A DNA stretch of 64,000 nt. It comes from Paenibacillus caui (lineage in GTDB: Bacteria > Bacillota > Bacilli > Paenibacillales > Paenibacillaceae). The position numbers and the translations under genes were made by a program. Within the stretch, counting starts at the first letter, position 1; each line of letters starts with the position of its first letter. The stretch lies in NCBI RefSeq assembly GCF_019904135.1, contig NZ_JAIOGQ010000018.1, forward strand, positions 32,528 to 96,527, written 5' to 3'. The notes under the pieces are model-generated. The model was not told the origin of the DNA and ran no database searches. It saw only the letters and a list, made by a program, of their open reading frames with translations. Shown in pieces: positions 55,466 to 64,000 of this stretch.

Positions 55466-56752
55466 TTGAAAGCAATTAAAGTGGGTCTGCTTGGCCTCGG
55501 TACCGTTGGTACTGGCGTTGTACGCATTGTGGAAGGGCATCAGGAAGATTTGAGCAGCCAGGTAGGTTCACCGATCGTAATTGAGAAAATTGCAGTAAAG
55601 AATATAAGCAAGTCCCGTAGCATTAACGTGGACAAAGACAAACTGACCCAGGACCCTTGGGAGGTTATACGTCATCCCGATATCGATGTCATCGTCGAAG
55701 TGATGGGCGGAGTCGAAGAAACAAAGCCGTATCTGCTCGAAGCTTTGGAACGAGGAAAACATATTATTACGGCCAATAAAGATCTCATGGCGCTTTACGG
55801 CAGCGAAATATTGGCCAAGGCGCTTGAGCACCAGTGCGACGTATTTTATGAAGCGAGCGTGGCGGGCGGGATTCCGATTATCCGTACGCTGATTGAAGGC
55901 TTCTCTTCGGACCGCATTATGAAAATTGTAGGCATCGTCAACGGAACGACGAACTACATACTGACCAAAATGAGCCAGGAAGGAGCTTCTTATGAAGACG
56001 TGCTGGCGGAAGCGCAGCAGCTTGGCTATGCCGAAGCTGACCCTACTTCCGACGTTGAAGGTCTGGATGCGGCGAGAAAAATGGCCATACTGGGAACATT
56101 GGGCTTCCGCTCCAATGTAGAGCTTCGTGATGTCAGCGTACGCGGCATCTCCAGCGTTTCGAAGGAAGATATCGCTTATGCGAAGCAGCTTGGGTATGAA
56201 ATGAAGCTTCTTGGCATCGCCGAGCGGGATGGCGAAGAGTTTTCAATCAGCGTTCAGCCAACCATGGTGAAATCTTCCCACCCGATAGCGTCGGTGAACG
56301 GCGTATATAACGCCGTGTATGTATATGGAGAGGCTGTCGGAGAGACCATGTTCTATGGAGCGGGCGCAGGCGAATTGCCGACGGCAACCTCGGTTGTGGC
56401 CGACCTTGTAGCCGTGATCAAGAACATGAAGCTGGGGGTTAACGGTGTTAAAGCGATTGCGCCTTATAAGCCCAAAAAGCTGAAGAGCGACGAGCAAATT
56501 TTCTATAAAAACTTCCTGCTGCTCCAAGTGGACGATAAGGCGGGAGTGCTTGCCCGGATTACCCAGATTTTTGCCGAATATGACGTCAGTCTGGATTCCG
56601 TGATCCAAACGCCGAATGAACAGCAGCCGGGCGCGGAAATTATGATTGTTACGCATAGCGCGAGCAAGGCGAGCTTAAACAAGGTGATCAATTATTTCGA
56701 ATCGTTGGATGTCATCAGACGCATCAAGAGCATATACCGTGTGGAAGGCTAA
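55466..56752 (+). CDS. hom: Homoserine dehydrogenase
   Basis: NAD(P)H-dependent reduction of aspartate semialdehyde to homoserine, the branch to threonine and methionine. 428 aa from a TTG at 55466 with GGGAGGGG. Rossmann motif [13 protein letters not shown], central catalytic region with [12 protein letters not shown] and [16 protein letters not shown], and a C-terminal ACT domain ([20 protein letters not shown]) for threonine feedback. It is the first of three clustered threonine genes. Confidence 0.97.
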   Translation: MKAIKVGLLGLGTVGTGVVRIVEGHQEDLSSQVGSPIVIEKIAVKNISKSRSINVDKDKLTQDPWEVIRHPDIDVIVEVMGGVEETKPYLLEALERGKHIITANKDLMALYGSEILAKALEHQCDVFYEASVAGGIPIIRTLIEGFSSDRIMKIVGIVNGTTNYILTKMSQEGASYEDVLAEAQQLGYAEADPTSDVEGLDAARKMAILGTLGFRSNVELRDVSVRGISSVSKEDIAYAKQLGYEMKLLGIAERDGEEFSISVQPTMVKSSHPIASVNGVYNAVYVYGEAVGETMFYGAGAGELPTATSVVADLVAVIKNMKLGVNGVKAIAPYKPKKLKSDEQIFYKNFLLLQVDDKAGVLARITQIFAEYDVSLDSVIQTPNEQQPGAEIMIVTHSASKASLNKVINYFESLDVIRRIKSIYRVEG

Positions 56753-56764
56753 AGAAGAAGGGTC

Positions 56765-56793
56765 TTGACAGGGGAACTATCGCAATATATATA
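56765..56793 (+). promoter_or_regulatory. Putative promoter of thrC-thrB
   Basis: TTGACA (56765-56770), a 17-nt spacer and TATATA (56788-56793), just after hom. The implied leader is only about 12 nt. Confidence 0.5.
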
Positions 56794-56811
56794 GAGGAGC
56801 TGGAGAAAAAG

Positions 56812-57878
<1,067 letters not shown>

Positions 57879-57882
<4 letters not shown>

Positions 57883-58835
57883 TCAATTTAGAAGGGGTCC
57901 GCGTTAAGGTGCCGGCCAGTACGGCAAATCTGGGACCCGGTTTTGATACGCTTGGCATGGCTCTTTCATTGTTTGCCTGGCTCGAGTTGAAGCCTGCTCC
58001 AAAGACCGTCTTCCGCCTGTATGGTGAAGAGATGAAAGGAGTGGCCAAAGACAAGAGCAATTTGATTTATGAAGTAGCCCAGAAGGTATTCGATGAAGCG
58101 GGCGTTTCCGTTCCGGAGCTGGAGATTTCGATGGCTTCGGAAATTCCGCTTGCTCGGGGGCTGGGCAGCAGCGCTTCGGCGATTGTCGGCGCTCTGTATG
58201 CGGCCAATGAACTGATCGGCGCCCCCTTGTCCGCAGAAAAGCTGTTTGAAATGGCTACTGCGCTGGAGAAGCATCCGGACAATGTAGGAGCTTCCCTGTT
58301 TGGCGGCATTATTTCCGCGGTATGGGACGGGAGCTCCGCCAATCATGTACGGATAGAACCTCCGGCCGATCTTGAGGTGCTGGTTGCCATTCCGTCATTT
58401 CAGCTGTCAACGGCAAAAGCGCGGCAGGTGCTGCCGGACCGGATCACCATGGAAGACGCCGTATTCAATGTGAGCAGAGCTTCGCTGCTTACCGGGGCTC
58501 TTGCTGCGGGCAGACTTGATCTCATTGCTGCTGCGATGCGTGACAGAATGCACCAGCCGTATCGGGCTCCGCTCATTCCGGGAATGGAGCGGATTCTGGA
58601 GGAAGCGACCGATCACGGGGCGCTGGGCGCCGCGCTCAGCGGGGCGGGACCGACGCTGCTTGCACTCACAGAACGCGGTGCCGGGCGTCGCGACGAGCTT
58701 GCGGCCTTTTTGCAGAATGTGCTTGCGGATCACGGCATCAGCGCCAAAATGCTCTGGCTTTCGCCGAGTACCGAAGGGGTACGGAAGCTGCTGCCTGAAG
58801 AGAAGATTCCTTTTGCAGCGGAGAGCCTTGTGTAA
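57879..58835 (+). CDS. thrB: Homoserine kinase
   Basis: GHMP-family kinase that phosphorylates homoserine for ThrC. 318 aa. N-terminal [18 protein letters not shown] and ATP-binding [17 protein letters not shown] are intact. The start overlaps the thrC stop, so translation is coupled. Confidence 0.97.
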
Positions 58836-58919
58836 AGCATTAATCTTTTTATGGAAACGGGCGATTCGGGTCGGTGTCGGAAGCCGTTTCTACTTGGATC
58901 ACAGTAAAGGGGAAGTCAG

Positions 58920-59804
58920 ATGAAAAGAATTGCACTGCTGCCGGAGGGGACGGTCTCCCACGAAGCAGTCTTGTATCTGTTCGGAGAAGAGCCGGTGGAA
59001 CTTGTGCACCACAAGCAAATATCCGATGTGTTTTTGTCTGCGGTGAACGGGGATGTCGACTTTAGCGTAATTCCGGTTGAGAATACGATTGAAGGTTCGG
59101 TAAGTCTGCACATGGATTGGCTGGTGCATGAGGTTGACATTCCGATGCAGCTGGAGTGGGTGTATCCTTCTATCCAGAATTTGATTGGGCGAAAGTCGGA
59201 GGTTGGTACAGAGGGAAACGTTGATTTTAGCAAAATAAAGCGTGTCCTCTCCCATCCTGTAGCCATGGCGCAGTGTCAGCAGTTTATCCGTTCGCACATG
59301 CCGCAGGCCGAATTGGAGAATGTGGGAAGCACTGCCGAAGCGATTGAAAGTGTGGCCAAGCACGAAGGCGAAGGCTGGACGGCTATCGGCACATCGCTTG
59401 GTGCTGCACGCTTCGGGCTCGACATTTTGGCCAAAAAGGTAACAGACCACAACAACAATTTTACCCGGTTCGTGCTGATCGGCAGGGAATCAATCCAGCT
59501 CTCGAACAGGCAAGCTTCACAAAAGACGAGTATTTTGGTTACTTTGCCTTCGGACTTTCCGGGAGCCCTTCACCAGGTGCTGTCCGCATTTGCCTGGCGC
59601 AAGCTGAACTTGTCGCGGATCGAATCCAGGCCGACCAAGAAGATGCTTGGCAATTATTATTTTTATATGGATGTGCTTGAACAGATAGATTCCATACTTC
59701 TAAATGCGGCGATCGGGGAAATTGAAGCATTGGGCTGTCAAGTACGGATACTGGGTTCTTACCCCAGCTATACTTATGGGGAACTACAAACGGAGGTGCA
59801 GTAA
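58920..59804 (+). CDS. pheA: Prephenate dehydratase
   Basis: Converts prephenate to phenylpyruvate. 294 aa. Catalytic region contains PVENTIEGSV and the TRF motif NNFTRFVLIG; the C-terminal ACT domain has the phenylalanine-binding GALHQVLSAFAWRKLNLS and ESRP motifs. No chorismate mutase domain is fused. AAAGGGG precedes the ATG. ilvE follows 3 nt later. Confidence 0.96.
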   Translation: MKRIALLPEGTVSHEAVLYLFGEEPVELVHHKQISDVFLSAVNGDVDFSVIPVENTIEGSVSLHMDWLVHEVDIPMQLEWVYPSIQNLIGRKSEVGTEGNVDFSKIKRVLSHPVAMAQCQQFIRSHMPQAELENVGSTAEAIESVAKHEGEGWTAIGTSLGAARFGLDILAKKVTDHNNNFTRFVLIGRESIQLSNRQASQKTSILVTLPSDFPGALHQVLSAFAWRKLNLSRIESRPTKKMLGNYYFYMDVLEQIDSILLNAAIGEIEALGCQVRILGSYPSYTYGELQTEVQ

Positions 59805-59807
59805 AAG

Positions 59808-60698
59808 ATGGCAGAGCAGTTCGAGCAGTCGATCTATTTGGATGGTGAATTTGTAACGAAGGATAAAGCGGTTGTATCCGTTTTTGATCACGGTTTTTTG
59901 TATGGCGACGGTATTTTTGAGGGAATCCGCATTTATAACGGAAACATTTTTAAATGTAAAGAGCATCTGGACCGGTTGTACGATTCCGCCAAGTCCATTA
60001 TGCTGGACATCCCTTTGAGCTACGAGGAAATGCAGGACGCGCTTGTAGAAACACTGCGCCGCAATAATCTCAGAAACGGTTATATCCGCCTTATTGTTTC
60101 CCGCGGTCCCGGCAACCTTGGACTCGATCCTAACCGCTGCGAGAAGGCGTCCGTTATCATTATCGCGGAACAGCTGGCCATCTTTTCCGAAGAAGCATAC
60201 AAGACAGGCCTTAAAACCGTATCGGTCTCTACACGCCGAAACATTCCGGATGCGCTCAATCCGAAGATCAAGTCTCTTAACTATTTGAATAACATTCTGG
60301 TCAAAATCCAGTCCAATCTGGCCGGCGCAGGCGAAGCGATCATGTTGAACGCCCAGGGTTATGTGACGGAAGGGTCTGGCGACAATATTTTTATCGTTAA
60401 AAATGGAACGCTTATTACCCCTCCTTGCTATCTGGGTGCGCTTGAGGGTATCACTCGTCAGGCAATCATAGAGATCTGCGAGCAAAAAGGCTACAAGCTG
60501 AAGGAAGAGCCTTTCACCTTGCATGACGTCTACGTTGCGGATGAAGTGTTCCTGACAGGAACTGCGGCCGAGGTTATTGCCGTAAGAGAAGTCGATGGGC
60601 GCACGATCGGCAAAGGCTATGCCGGCCCGATTACGCTGCAGCTGCTTGAAGAATTCCGCTCCATTGTAGACAAGGACGGAGTAAAAGTTTGGGAATAG
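59808..60698 (+). CDS. ilvE: Branched-chain amino acid aminotransferase (class IV)
   Basis: Fold-type IV PLP transaminase of 296 aa. DHGFLYGDGIFEGIR is the N-terminal signature, the PLP lysine lies in KIKSLNYLNN, and EGSGDNIFIVKNG and LTGTAAEVI are family motifs. Most likely the last step of leucine, isoleucine and valine synthesis. D-amino-acid aminotransferase or aminodeoxychorismate lyase share the fold and cannot be wholly excluded. Next to pheA it could also transaminate phenylpyruvate. Confidence 0.9.
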   Translation: MAEQFEQSIYLDGEFVTKDKAVVSVFDHGFLYGDGIFEGIRIYNGNIFKCKEHLDRLYDSAKSIMLDIPLSYEEMQDALVETLRRNNLRNGYIRLIVSRGPGNLGLDPNRCEKASVIIIAEQLAIFSEEAYKTGLKTVSVSTRRNIPDALNPKIKSLNYLNNILVKIQSNLAGAGEAIMLNAQGYVTEGSGDNIFIVKNGTLITPPCYLGALEGITRQAIIEICEQKGYKLKEEPFTLHDVYVADEVFLTGTAAEVIAVREVDGRTIGKGYAGPITLQLLEEFRSIVDKDGVKVWE

Positions 60699-60711
60699 AT
60701 CTTTTACACGC

Positions 60712-60757
60712 GATCCTTTCAGAATCCCGGTCCCGGGAGCCTGAAAGGATTTTTTTT
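60712..60757 (+). terminator. Intrinsic terminator of pheA-ilvE
   Basis: ATCCTTTCAG (60713-60722) pairs with CTGAAAGGAT (60741-60750), with CCCGG/CCGGG nested inside, then T8. Confidence 0.92.
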
Positions 60758-60765
60758 GCTGTAGG

Positions 60766-60795
60766 GATAACAATTTCAGGGCAGGTGCATAGGAT
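60766..60795 (+). promoter_or_regulatory. Weak sigma-E-like promoter of the safA-like gene
   Basis: GATAACAA (60766-60773), 14 nt and CATAGGAT (60788-60795). The spacing and CATA core fit sigma-E, but the -35 is poor. In Bacillus safA is sigma-E dependent. Confidence 0.3.
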
Positions 60796-60856
60796 GTATC
60801 AATGGGAAACGGGCTAACATCACGGCCCTAAGAAGAAATTAGGAGGTTTTTGCCGC

Positions 60857-62674
60857 GTGAAGATACACATGGTAAAAGAGGGAGATACTTTATATGAACT
60901 GTCCAAAAAGTATGATGTTCCTCTGCAAACATTGATAGAGGCCAATCCGCAAATTGCCAATCCGGATGTTCTGACGATCGGGGAAAAAGTGAAAATCCCT
61001 TCGGCGGCTGTCCCCGTTGCCGGAGATGACAACATTGTTTATAAACATGTTGTTAAGCAGGGCGATTCGCTTTGGAAATTGTCCAAAGCCTGGGGAGTTT
61101 CACTCAAATCGATGATCGATGCCAATCCGCAGTTAAAAAATCCGAATGCTCTTTTGGTAGGGGAAGTTGTAAATATTCCATCGGGCACGCATCAAGCGCC
61201 GCAGATAGGGGCTGAATCGGAAGGTAACGTCGCACCTATCGGGAAAAAAAATACGGCTCCCAAGCCTGCACCTGTTCCGCCAAAAGCTGAAGCAGAAGCT
61301 CCTGCACCGCCAAAAGCTGAAGAGGAGGCCCCTGCTCCTGTTGCGCCAAACGTGGAAGTCCCCGTTCCTGCTCCGCTTGCGCCAAAAGCCGAAGTCCCTG
61401 CTCCTGAGCAGCCTGCAATCCCTATTCCTGTAATGCCTGTTATGCCGGAAGCGAAAAAGCCGGACTATCACTATGAAGTTCAATACTCGGAGATCAACAT
61501 CGAGAAACCTCCGGTCTATAATACGGATTATCCTCCAATGCCGATAGCAGCTGAAACTCCGTACAGCTATCCAGAAATCAAACCAATTGAAAATTTGTCT
61601 ATCACAAAGCAGTCCGAAAACGTATCATCTTTTTACGATTTTCCGCAAATACCCGTAACCAACACTATGCCGGCTGTCGAATCCTTAAGCGGCAATTACC
61701 CCGGCATTACGAACAACCCTTATCCTTCTTGGCAGCCAGGTGCGGTTGCATCGGACCTTAACGTTTCCCCACCGCTTGGAGCATTTACTGGGGGACCTAA
61801 CGTGTCTCCGTTTGGAGGGTTCGCTCCGGACCCTAACGTCTCTGCACCGCTTGGAGCATTTACTGGGGGACCTAACGTGTCTCCGTTTGGAGGGTTCGCT
61901 CCGGACCCTAACGTCTCTGCACCGCTTGGAGCATTTACTGGGGGACCTAACGTGTCTCCATTTGGAGGGTTTACTCCGGACCCTAACGTCTCTGCACCGC
62001 TTGGAGCGTTTGCTGCGGGACCTAACGTGTCTCCGTTTGGAGGGTTCGCTCCGGACCCTAACGTTTCCGCGCCGTATGGAGCTTTAGCTCCGGCTCCGTA
62101 CTATGAGCCGCCCTGCGGTTGCGGGGGATATGCAGAGCCGGCTGTGAATAATCAGCCTTTTCCGTTCCCTGCTTCGATGCCATACAGCTATGCCGAACCG
62201 GTAAACGTCCATCCAAACACGTGGATTCCTCAAGCTCCCAGTTACCCGGCCTATGAGGAGAACGCTCCGTTCTCGCTGCCTATGTCGAACGTTCCGCAGT
62301 TTGCTCCGGCGTCCCCTTATGGCTCTAATATGATGTATCCAAACGCCGCGTATTCGCCGTACGGGATGCCGATGAATGTAATGAATCCCATGAGTACAGT
62401 GGTTCCTGCTTCCCCTATCGGCGGTACGGGCACCGATGATTACTTCAGAAAATTTGCGGAACCCGGTGCCGAAAAGGCGTCAGAAACGCATCAGGCTGAT
62501 AGTCAAGCAGAGATCGGCACAAAATCCGAAGAGGCAAAAGCTAAAGTATCGACAGCGCCTGCTGAAAAAAGAAGCGGAAAAAGACAAAATCGGTTAGGCC
62601 AGAAGGGTGTCAAATCCCGCAGTTCTTCCGGCAAGACTAAGTCATCACGCCGCAATCCTTGGATCAGTCAATGA
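60857..62674 (+). CDS. safA: SafA-like LysM spore morphogenetic protein with proline-rich repeats
   Basis: 605 aa from a GTG at 60857, 9 nt after AGGAGGT. Two LysM domains (MVKEGDTLYELSKKYDVP at about 5-50 and VVKQGDSLWKLSKAWGVS at about 62-110) target peptidoglycan. They are followed by a proline/alanine/glutamate linker, four 25-residue repeats (DPNVSAPLGAFTGG, then PNVSPFGGFAP), a tyrosine/proline-rich segment and a basic C-terminus (GKRQNRLGQKGVKSRSSSGKTK). The N-terminus closely resembles Bacillus SafA, which binds SpoVID at the cortex-coat border. SafA normally has one LysM, so a related coat protein is possible. Location near pheA matches Bacillus. Confidence 0.85.
   Translation: MKIHMVKEGDTLYELSKKYDVPLQTLIEANPQIANPDVLTIGEKVKIPSAAVPVAGDDNIVYKHVVKQGDSLWKLSKAWGVSLKSMIDANPQLKNPNALLVGEVVNIPSGTHQAPQIGAESEGNVAPIGKKNTAPKPAPVPPKAEAEAPAPPKAEEEAPAPVAPNVEVPVPAPLAPKAEVPAPEQPAIPIPVMPVMPEAKKPDYHYEVQYSEINIEKPPVYNTDYPPMPIAAETPYSYPEIKPIENLSITKQSENVSSFYDFPQIPVTNTMPAVESLSGNYPGITNNPYPSWQPGAVASDLNVSPPLGAFTGGPNVSPFGGFAPDPNVSAPLGAFTGGPNVSPFGGFAPDPNVSAPLGAFTGGPNVSPFGGFTPDPNVSAPLGAFAAGPNVSPFGGFAPDPNVSAPYGALAPAPYYEPPCGCGGYAEPAVNNQPFPFPASMPYSYAEPVNVHPNTWIPQAPSYPAYEENAPFSLPMSNVPQFAPASPYGSNMMYPNAAYSPYGMPMNVMNPMSTVVPASPIGGTGTDDYFRKFAEPGAEKASETHQADSQAEIGTKSEEAKAKVSTAPAEKRSGKRQNRLGQKGVKSRSSSGKTKSSRRNPWISQ
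61754..62092 (+). repeat. 75-bp coding tandem repeat (four copies plus a partial fifth)
   Basis: Units start at 61754, 61829, 61904, 61979 and 62054 (partial). Copies 1-4 differ by a few bases. Each contains two internal half-repeats with PNVS. Confidence 0.95.
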
Positions 62675-62699
62675 TGGAAGAGGGAATAGCAATAGCCTG

Positions 62700-62733
62700 C
62701 AGGCGGAGCATGTGCTTCGCCTGTTTCGCTTTT
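62700..62733 (+). terminator. Intrinsic terminator of the safA-like gene
   Basis: CAGGCGGAGCA (62700-62710) pairs with TGCTTCGCCTG (62713-62723), with one G-T pair, followed by TTTCGCTTTT. Confidence 0.8.
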
Positions 62734-62745
62734 CAAAAAAAGCTG

Positions 62746-63211
62746 TCAATCGTCTGAGAAAATGTCACTATGCATGTCCGCCTTTTTTATTGCTTCTTTT
62801 TTTCGTTTGGGCTTCTCCGTCACCGTCAACGCTAGTACTTGTCCTTGGTGCCATAGCAATACCTCGCGGCAAATGTCTGCCGGATCTGAAACCGTCGTTT
62901 TCGCATCAAACCGAAAAGAGTAGGCTTGCGAGTGTGTAGGAGGTTACCGTTGTACGAGAGCGTGTTTGTGGGTCCAAGCTGCCGGTATGTAGGCCGATTC
63001 CGTCTTTTTGGGTTTGACCGCAAACTTGCGATTGTGCTTCTGTAGCAGGCAGGGCAGCGCTGCATTAGCCTCTTCCGATAAGTTCCCTTCACTCCTTCCC
63101 CGGATTGATGCCTTTTCTTAAGTCGAATGATTTGCCTTTCTGAAAGACCGAGTGATGATGCTCCTTCCTTCTTCAATTCTGTTCTAGTCAATAACAATGT
63201 CTCCTGTCCCA
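62746..63211 (-). pseudogene. Decayed IS1202/ISNCY-type transposase
   Basis: On the minus strand an N-terminus (MGQETLLLTRTELKK ... LGLSERQIIRLKKR) runs on after an internal deletion and frameshifts. Other frames give HNRKFAVKPKKTESAYIP and then FRFDAKTTVSDPADICREVLLWHQ, both typical of the transposase C-terminal half. About 155 codons remain of an expected 400 or more, so it is inactive. The frame closes near 62746. Confidence 0.8.
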
Positions 63212-63230
63212 TAGTGACATTATCATAGAA
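62753..63230 (-). mobile_element. Deletion remnant of an IS1202-like element with terminal inverted repeats
   Basis: The left end (62753-62772, TCTGAGAAAATGTCACTATG) is matched by the complement of the right end (63211-63230) at about 16 of 20 positions; ATGTCACTATG is identical. The ends bracket the transposase pseudogene. No clear flanking target duplication was found. Confidence 0.7.
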
Positions 63231-63251
63231 CAACAAGCTATTAAAAAAAGC

Positions 63252-63280
63252 TTGTATTATATCTTGTGATGTGTTATATT
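63252..63280 (+). promoter_or_regulatory. rrn promoter P1
   Basis: TTGTAT (63252-63257), a 17-nt spacer and TATATT (63275-63280), preceded by an A7 tract that may act as an UP element. Confidence 0.8.
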
Positions 63281-63350
63281 CTAATTCCTGTCTGATTTGC
63301 GATACTATCATTCCGAATCAGAAGGTAGAAAAAAAACTGATAAAAAAAGC

Positions 63351-63379
63351 TTGCATCTCAGTCTGGTATATGATATATT
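63351..63379 (+). promoter_or_regulatory. rrn promoter P2
   Basis: TTGCAT (63351-63356), a 17-nt spacer and TATATT (63374-63379), 99 bp after P1. The same AAAAAAAGCTTG sequence precedes and overlaps the -35 of both. Confidence 0.85.
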
Positions 63380-63386
63380 ATTTAAG

Positions 63387-63652
63387 TCGCCGCTGAGATG
63401 CGGTGATGCACGAAAGACAGTTTGATCTTTGAAAACTGAACAACGAGTGAGAGGATTTTACGGATGTAAAATCCGGATTTAAGAGAATTTAGGATGGCTT
63501 GAATGTTCGTTCAAGTTTCATCTAATCTCGTCAGATTCAAAATGAGCTAATCGCTCTTTCATTAGATGGAATACCACTCCCCTTGGGTGAGCGGATCCTT
63601 CCGTCTTTGGATGAAAAATCCTTCGCTATATTCACGAATGATTTATTCATCC
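63387..63652 (+). other. rRNA operon leader
   Basis: The leader has the antitermination-type TTTGATCTTTGAAAACTGAA segment (63420-63439) and hairpins GATTTTAC/GTAAAATC and CTTGAA/TTCAAG. No gene is seen in it. Confidence 0.7.
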
Positions 63653-64000
63653 TTATTGGAGAGTTTGATCCTGGCTCAGGACGAACGCTGGCGGCGTGCC
63701 TAATACATGCAAGTCGAGCGGACTTGATGGAGAGCTTGCTCTCTTGAGAGTTAGCGGCGGACGGGTGAGTAACACGTAGGCAACCTGCCCGTAAGACTGG
63801 GATAACTACCGGAAACGGTAGCTAATACCGGATACGCAAGTTCCTCGCATGGGGGACTTGGGAAAGGCGGAGCAATCTGTCACTTACGGATGGGCCTGCG
63901 GCGCATTAGCTAGTAGGTAGGGTAACGGCCTACCTAGGCGACGATGCGTAGCCGACCTGAGAGGGTGAACGGCCACACTGGGACTGAGACACGGCCCAGA
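63653..64000 (+). rRNA. 16S ribosomal RNA, 5' part (runs off the window)
   Basis: AGAGTTTGATCCTGGCTCAG starts at 63660, corresponding to position 8 of 16S, so the mature end is near 63653. GCGGACGGGTGAGTAACACG and ACTGAGACACGGCCCAGA are also present. The sequence is typical of Paenibacillus-like Firmicutes. Confidence 0.98.

Noticed and set aside
61740..62087. 115-residue frame made of LHRLEHLLGDLTCLRLEG-type repeats
   Set aside because: It is the second reading frame of the 75-bp minisatellite in the safA-like gene. The repeat makes any frame look ordered; there is no ribosome binding site.
61754..62092. CRISPR-like array of regular repeats
   Set aside because: Units are contiguous, in frame and without variable spacers; this is a coding tandem repeat.
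62735..63252. AAAAAAAGCT on both sides of the IS remnant as a target-site duplication
   Set aside because: The copies are at different distances from the inverted-repeat ends (8 and 12 nt), so they are not a true duplication. The right copy belongs to the repeated rrn promoter module.

Overview
The window is an endospore-forming Firmicute chromosome, most likely Paenibacillus or a close relative. The evidence is the gene order (tig-clpP-clpX ... lonB-lon-engB ... hemA-hemX-hemC-hemD-hemB-hemL-spoVID-valS-folC ... maf-radC-mreBCD-minCD-spoIVFAB-rplU-prp-rpmA-spo0B-obg-pheB-pheA, as in Bacillus), many sporulation genes, strong AGGAGG-type ribosome binding sites, frequent TTG/GTG starts, and the 5' part of a 16S rRNA gene at the right edge. 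Every intact gene reads on the + strand. The only minus-strand coding material I accept is a decayed transposase near 63 kb. I see no tRNA genes, CRISPR arrays or prophage.

Layout. (1) 1-11 kb holds protein folding and proteolysis genes (tig, clpP, clpX, lonB, lon), ispG of the MEP isoprenoid pathway, the ribosome-assembly GTPase engB and an unrecognised 195-aa protein. (2) 11.4-22.6 kb holds speD with a structured leader, then a tetrapyrrole cluster (hemA, hemX, sirC, hemC, a cobA-hemD fusion, hemB, hemL) that serves both heme and siroheme, an RluD-type pseudouridine synthase and the LysM spore protein SpoVID. (3) 22.6-28.4 kb holds a valine T-box leader, valS, folC and murC. (4) 28.5-37.4 kb is a sugar island bounded by intrinsic terminators: a LacI-family regulator with two matching palindromic operators, two ABC permeases, a lipoprotein binding protein, a 115-bp inverted-repeat element and two GH32 fructan hydrolases. 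(5) 37.4-42.3 kb holds a SWIM/SNF2 helicase and a membrane SPOR-domain protein.

(6) 42.3-54.8 kb is the conserved shape, division and sporulation block: maf, radC, mreBCD, minCD, spoIVFA/FB behind a sigma-E-like promoter, an RNase E/G protein, rplU with its leader, the Prp protease, rpmA, spo0B and obg. (7) 54.9-60.7 kb is amino-acid metabolism: pheB, then hom-thrC-thrB lying between pheB and pheA, then pheA and a branched-chain aminotransferase. (8) 60.8-64 kb holds a SafA-like LysM spore protein with a 75-bp coding tandem repeat, a deletion remnant of an IS1202/ISNCY-type insertion sequence, two tandem rRNA promoters, the rrn leader and 16S rRNA.

Most of the window is well-known housekeeping and sporulation biology, and I do not claim a wholly new system. 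The best leads are the 40-bp perfect palindrome and its sister site in the fructan locus, the 115-bp nested hairpin inside that locus, a GH32 protein with Glu at the nucleophile position, a promoter-terminator unit that could make an RNA of about 67 nt upstream of maf, the speD leader, and a perfect inverted repeat spanning the valS promoter. All positions come from manual reading; nothing was searched or folded by computer.
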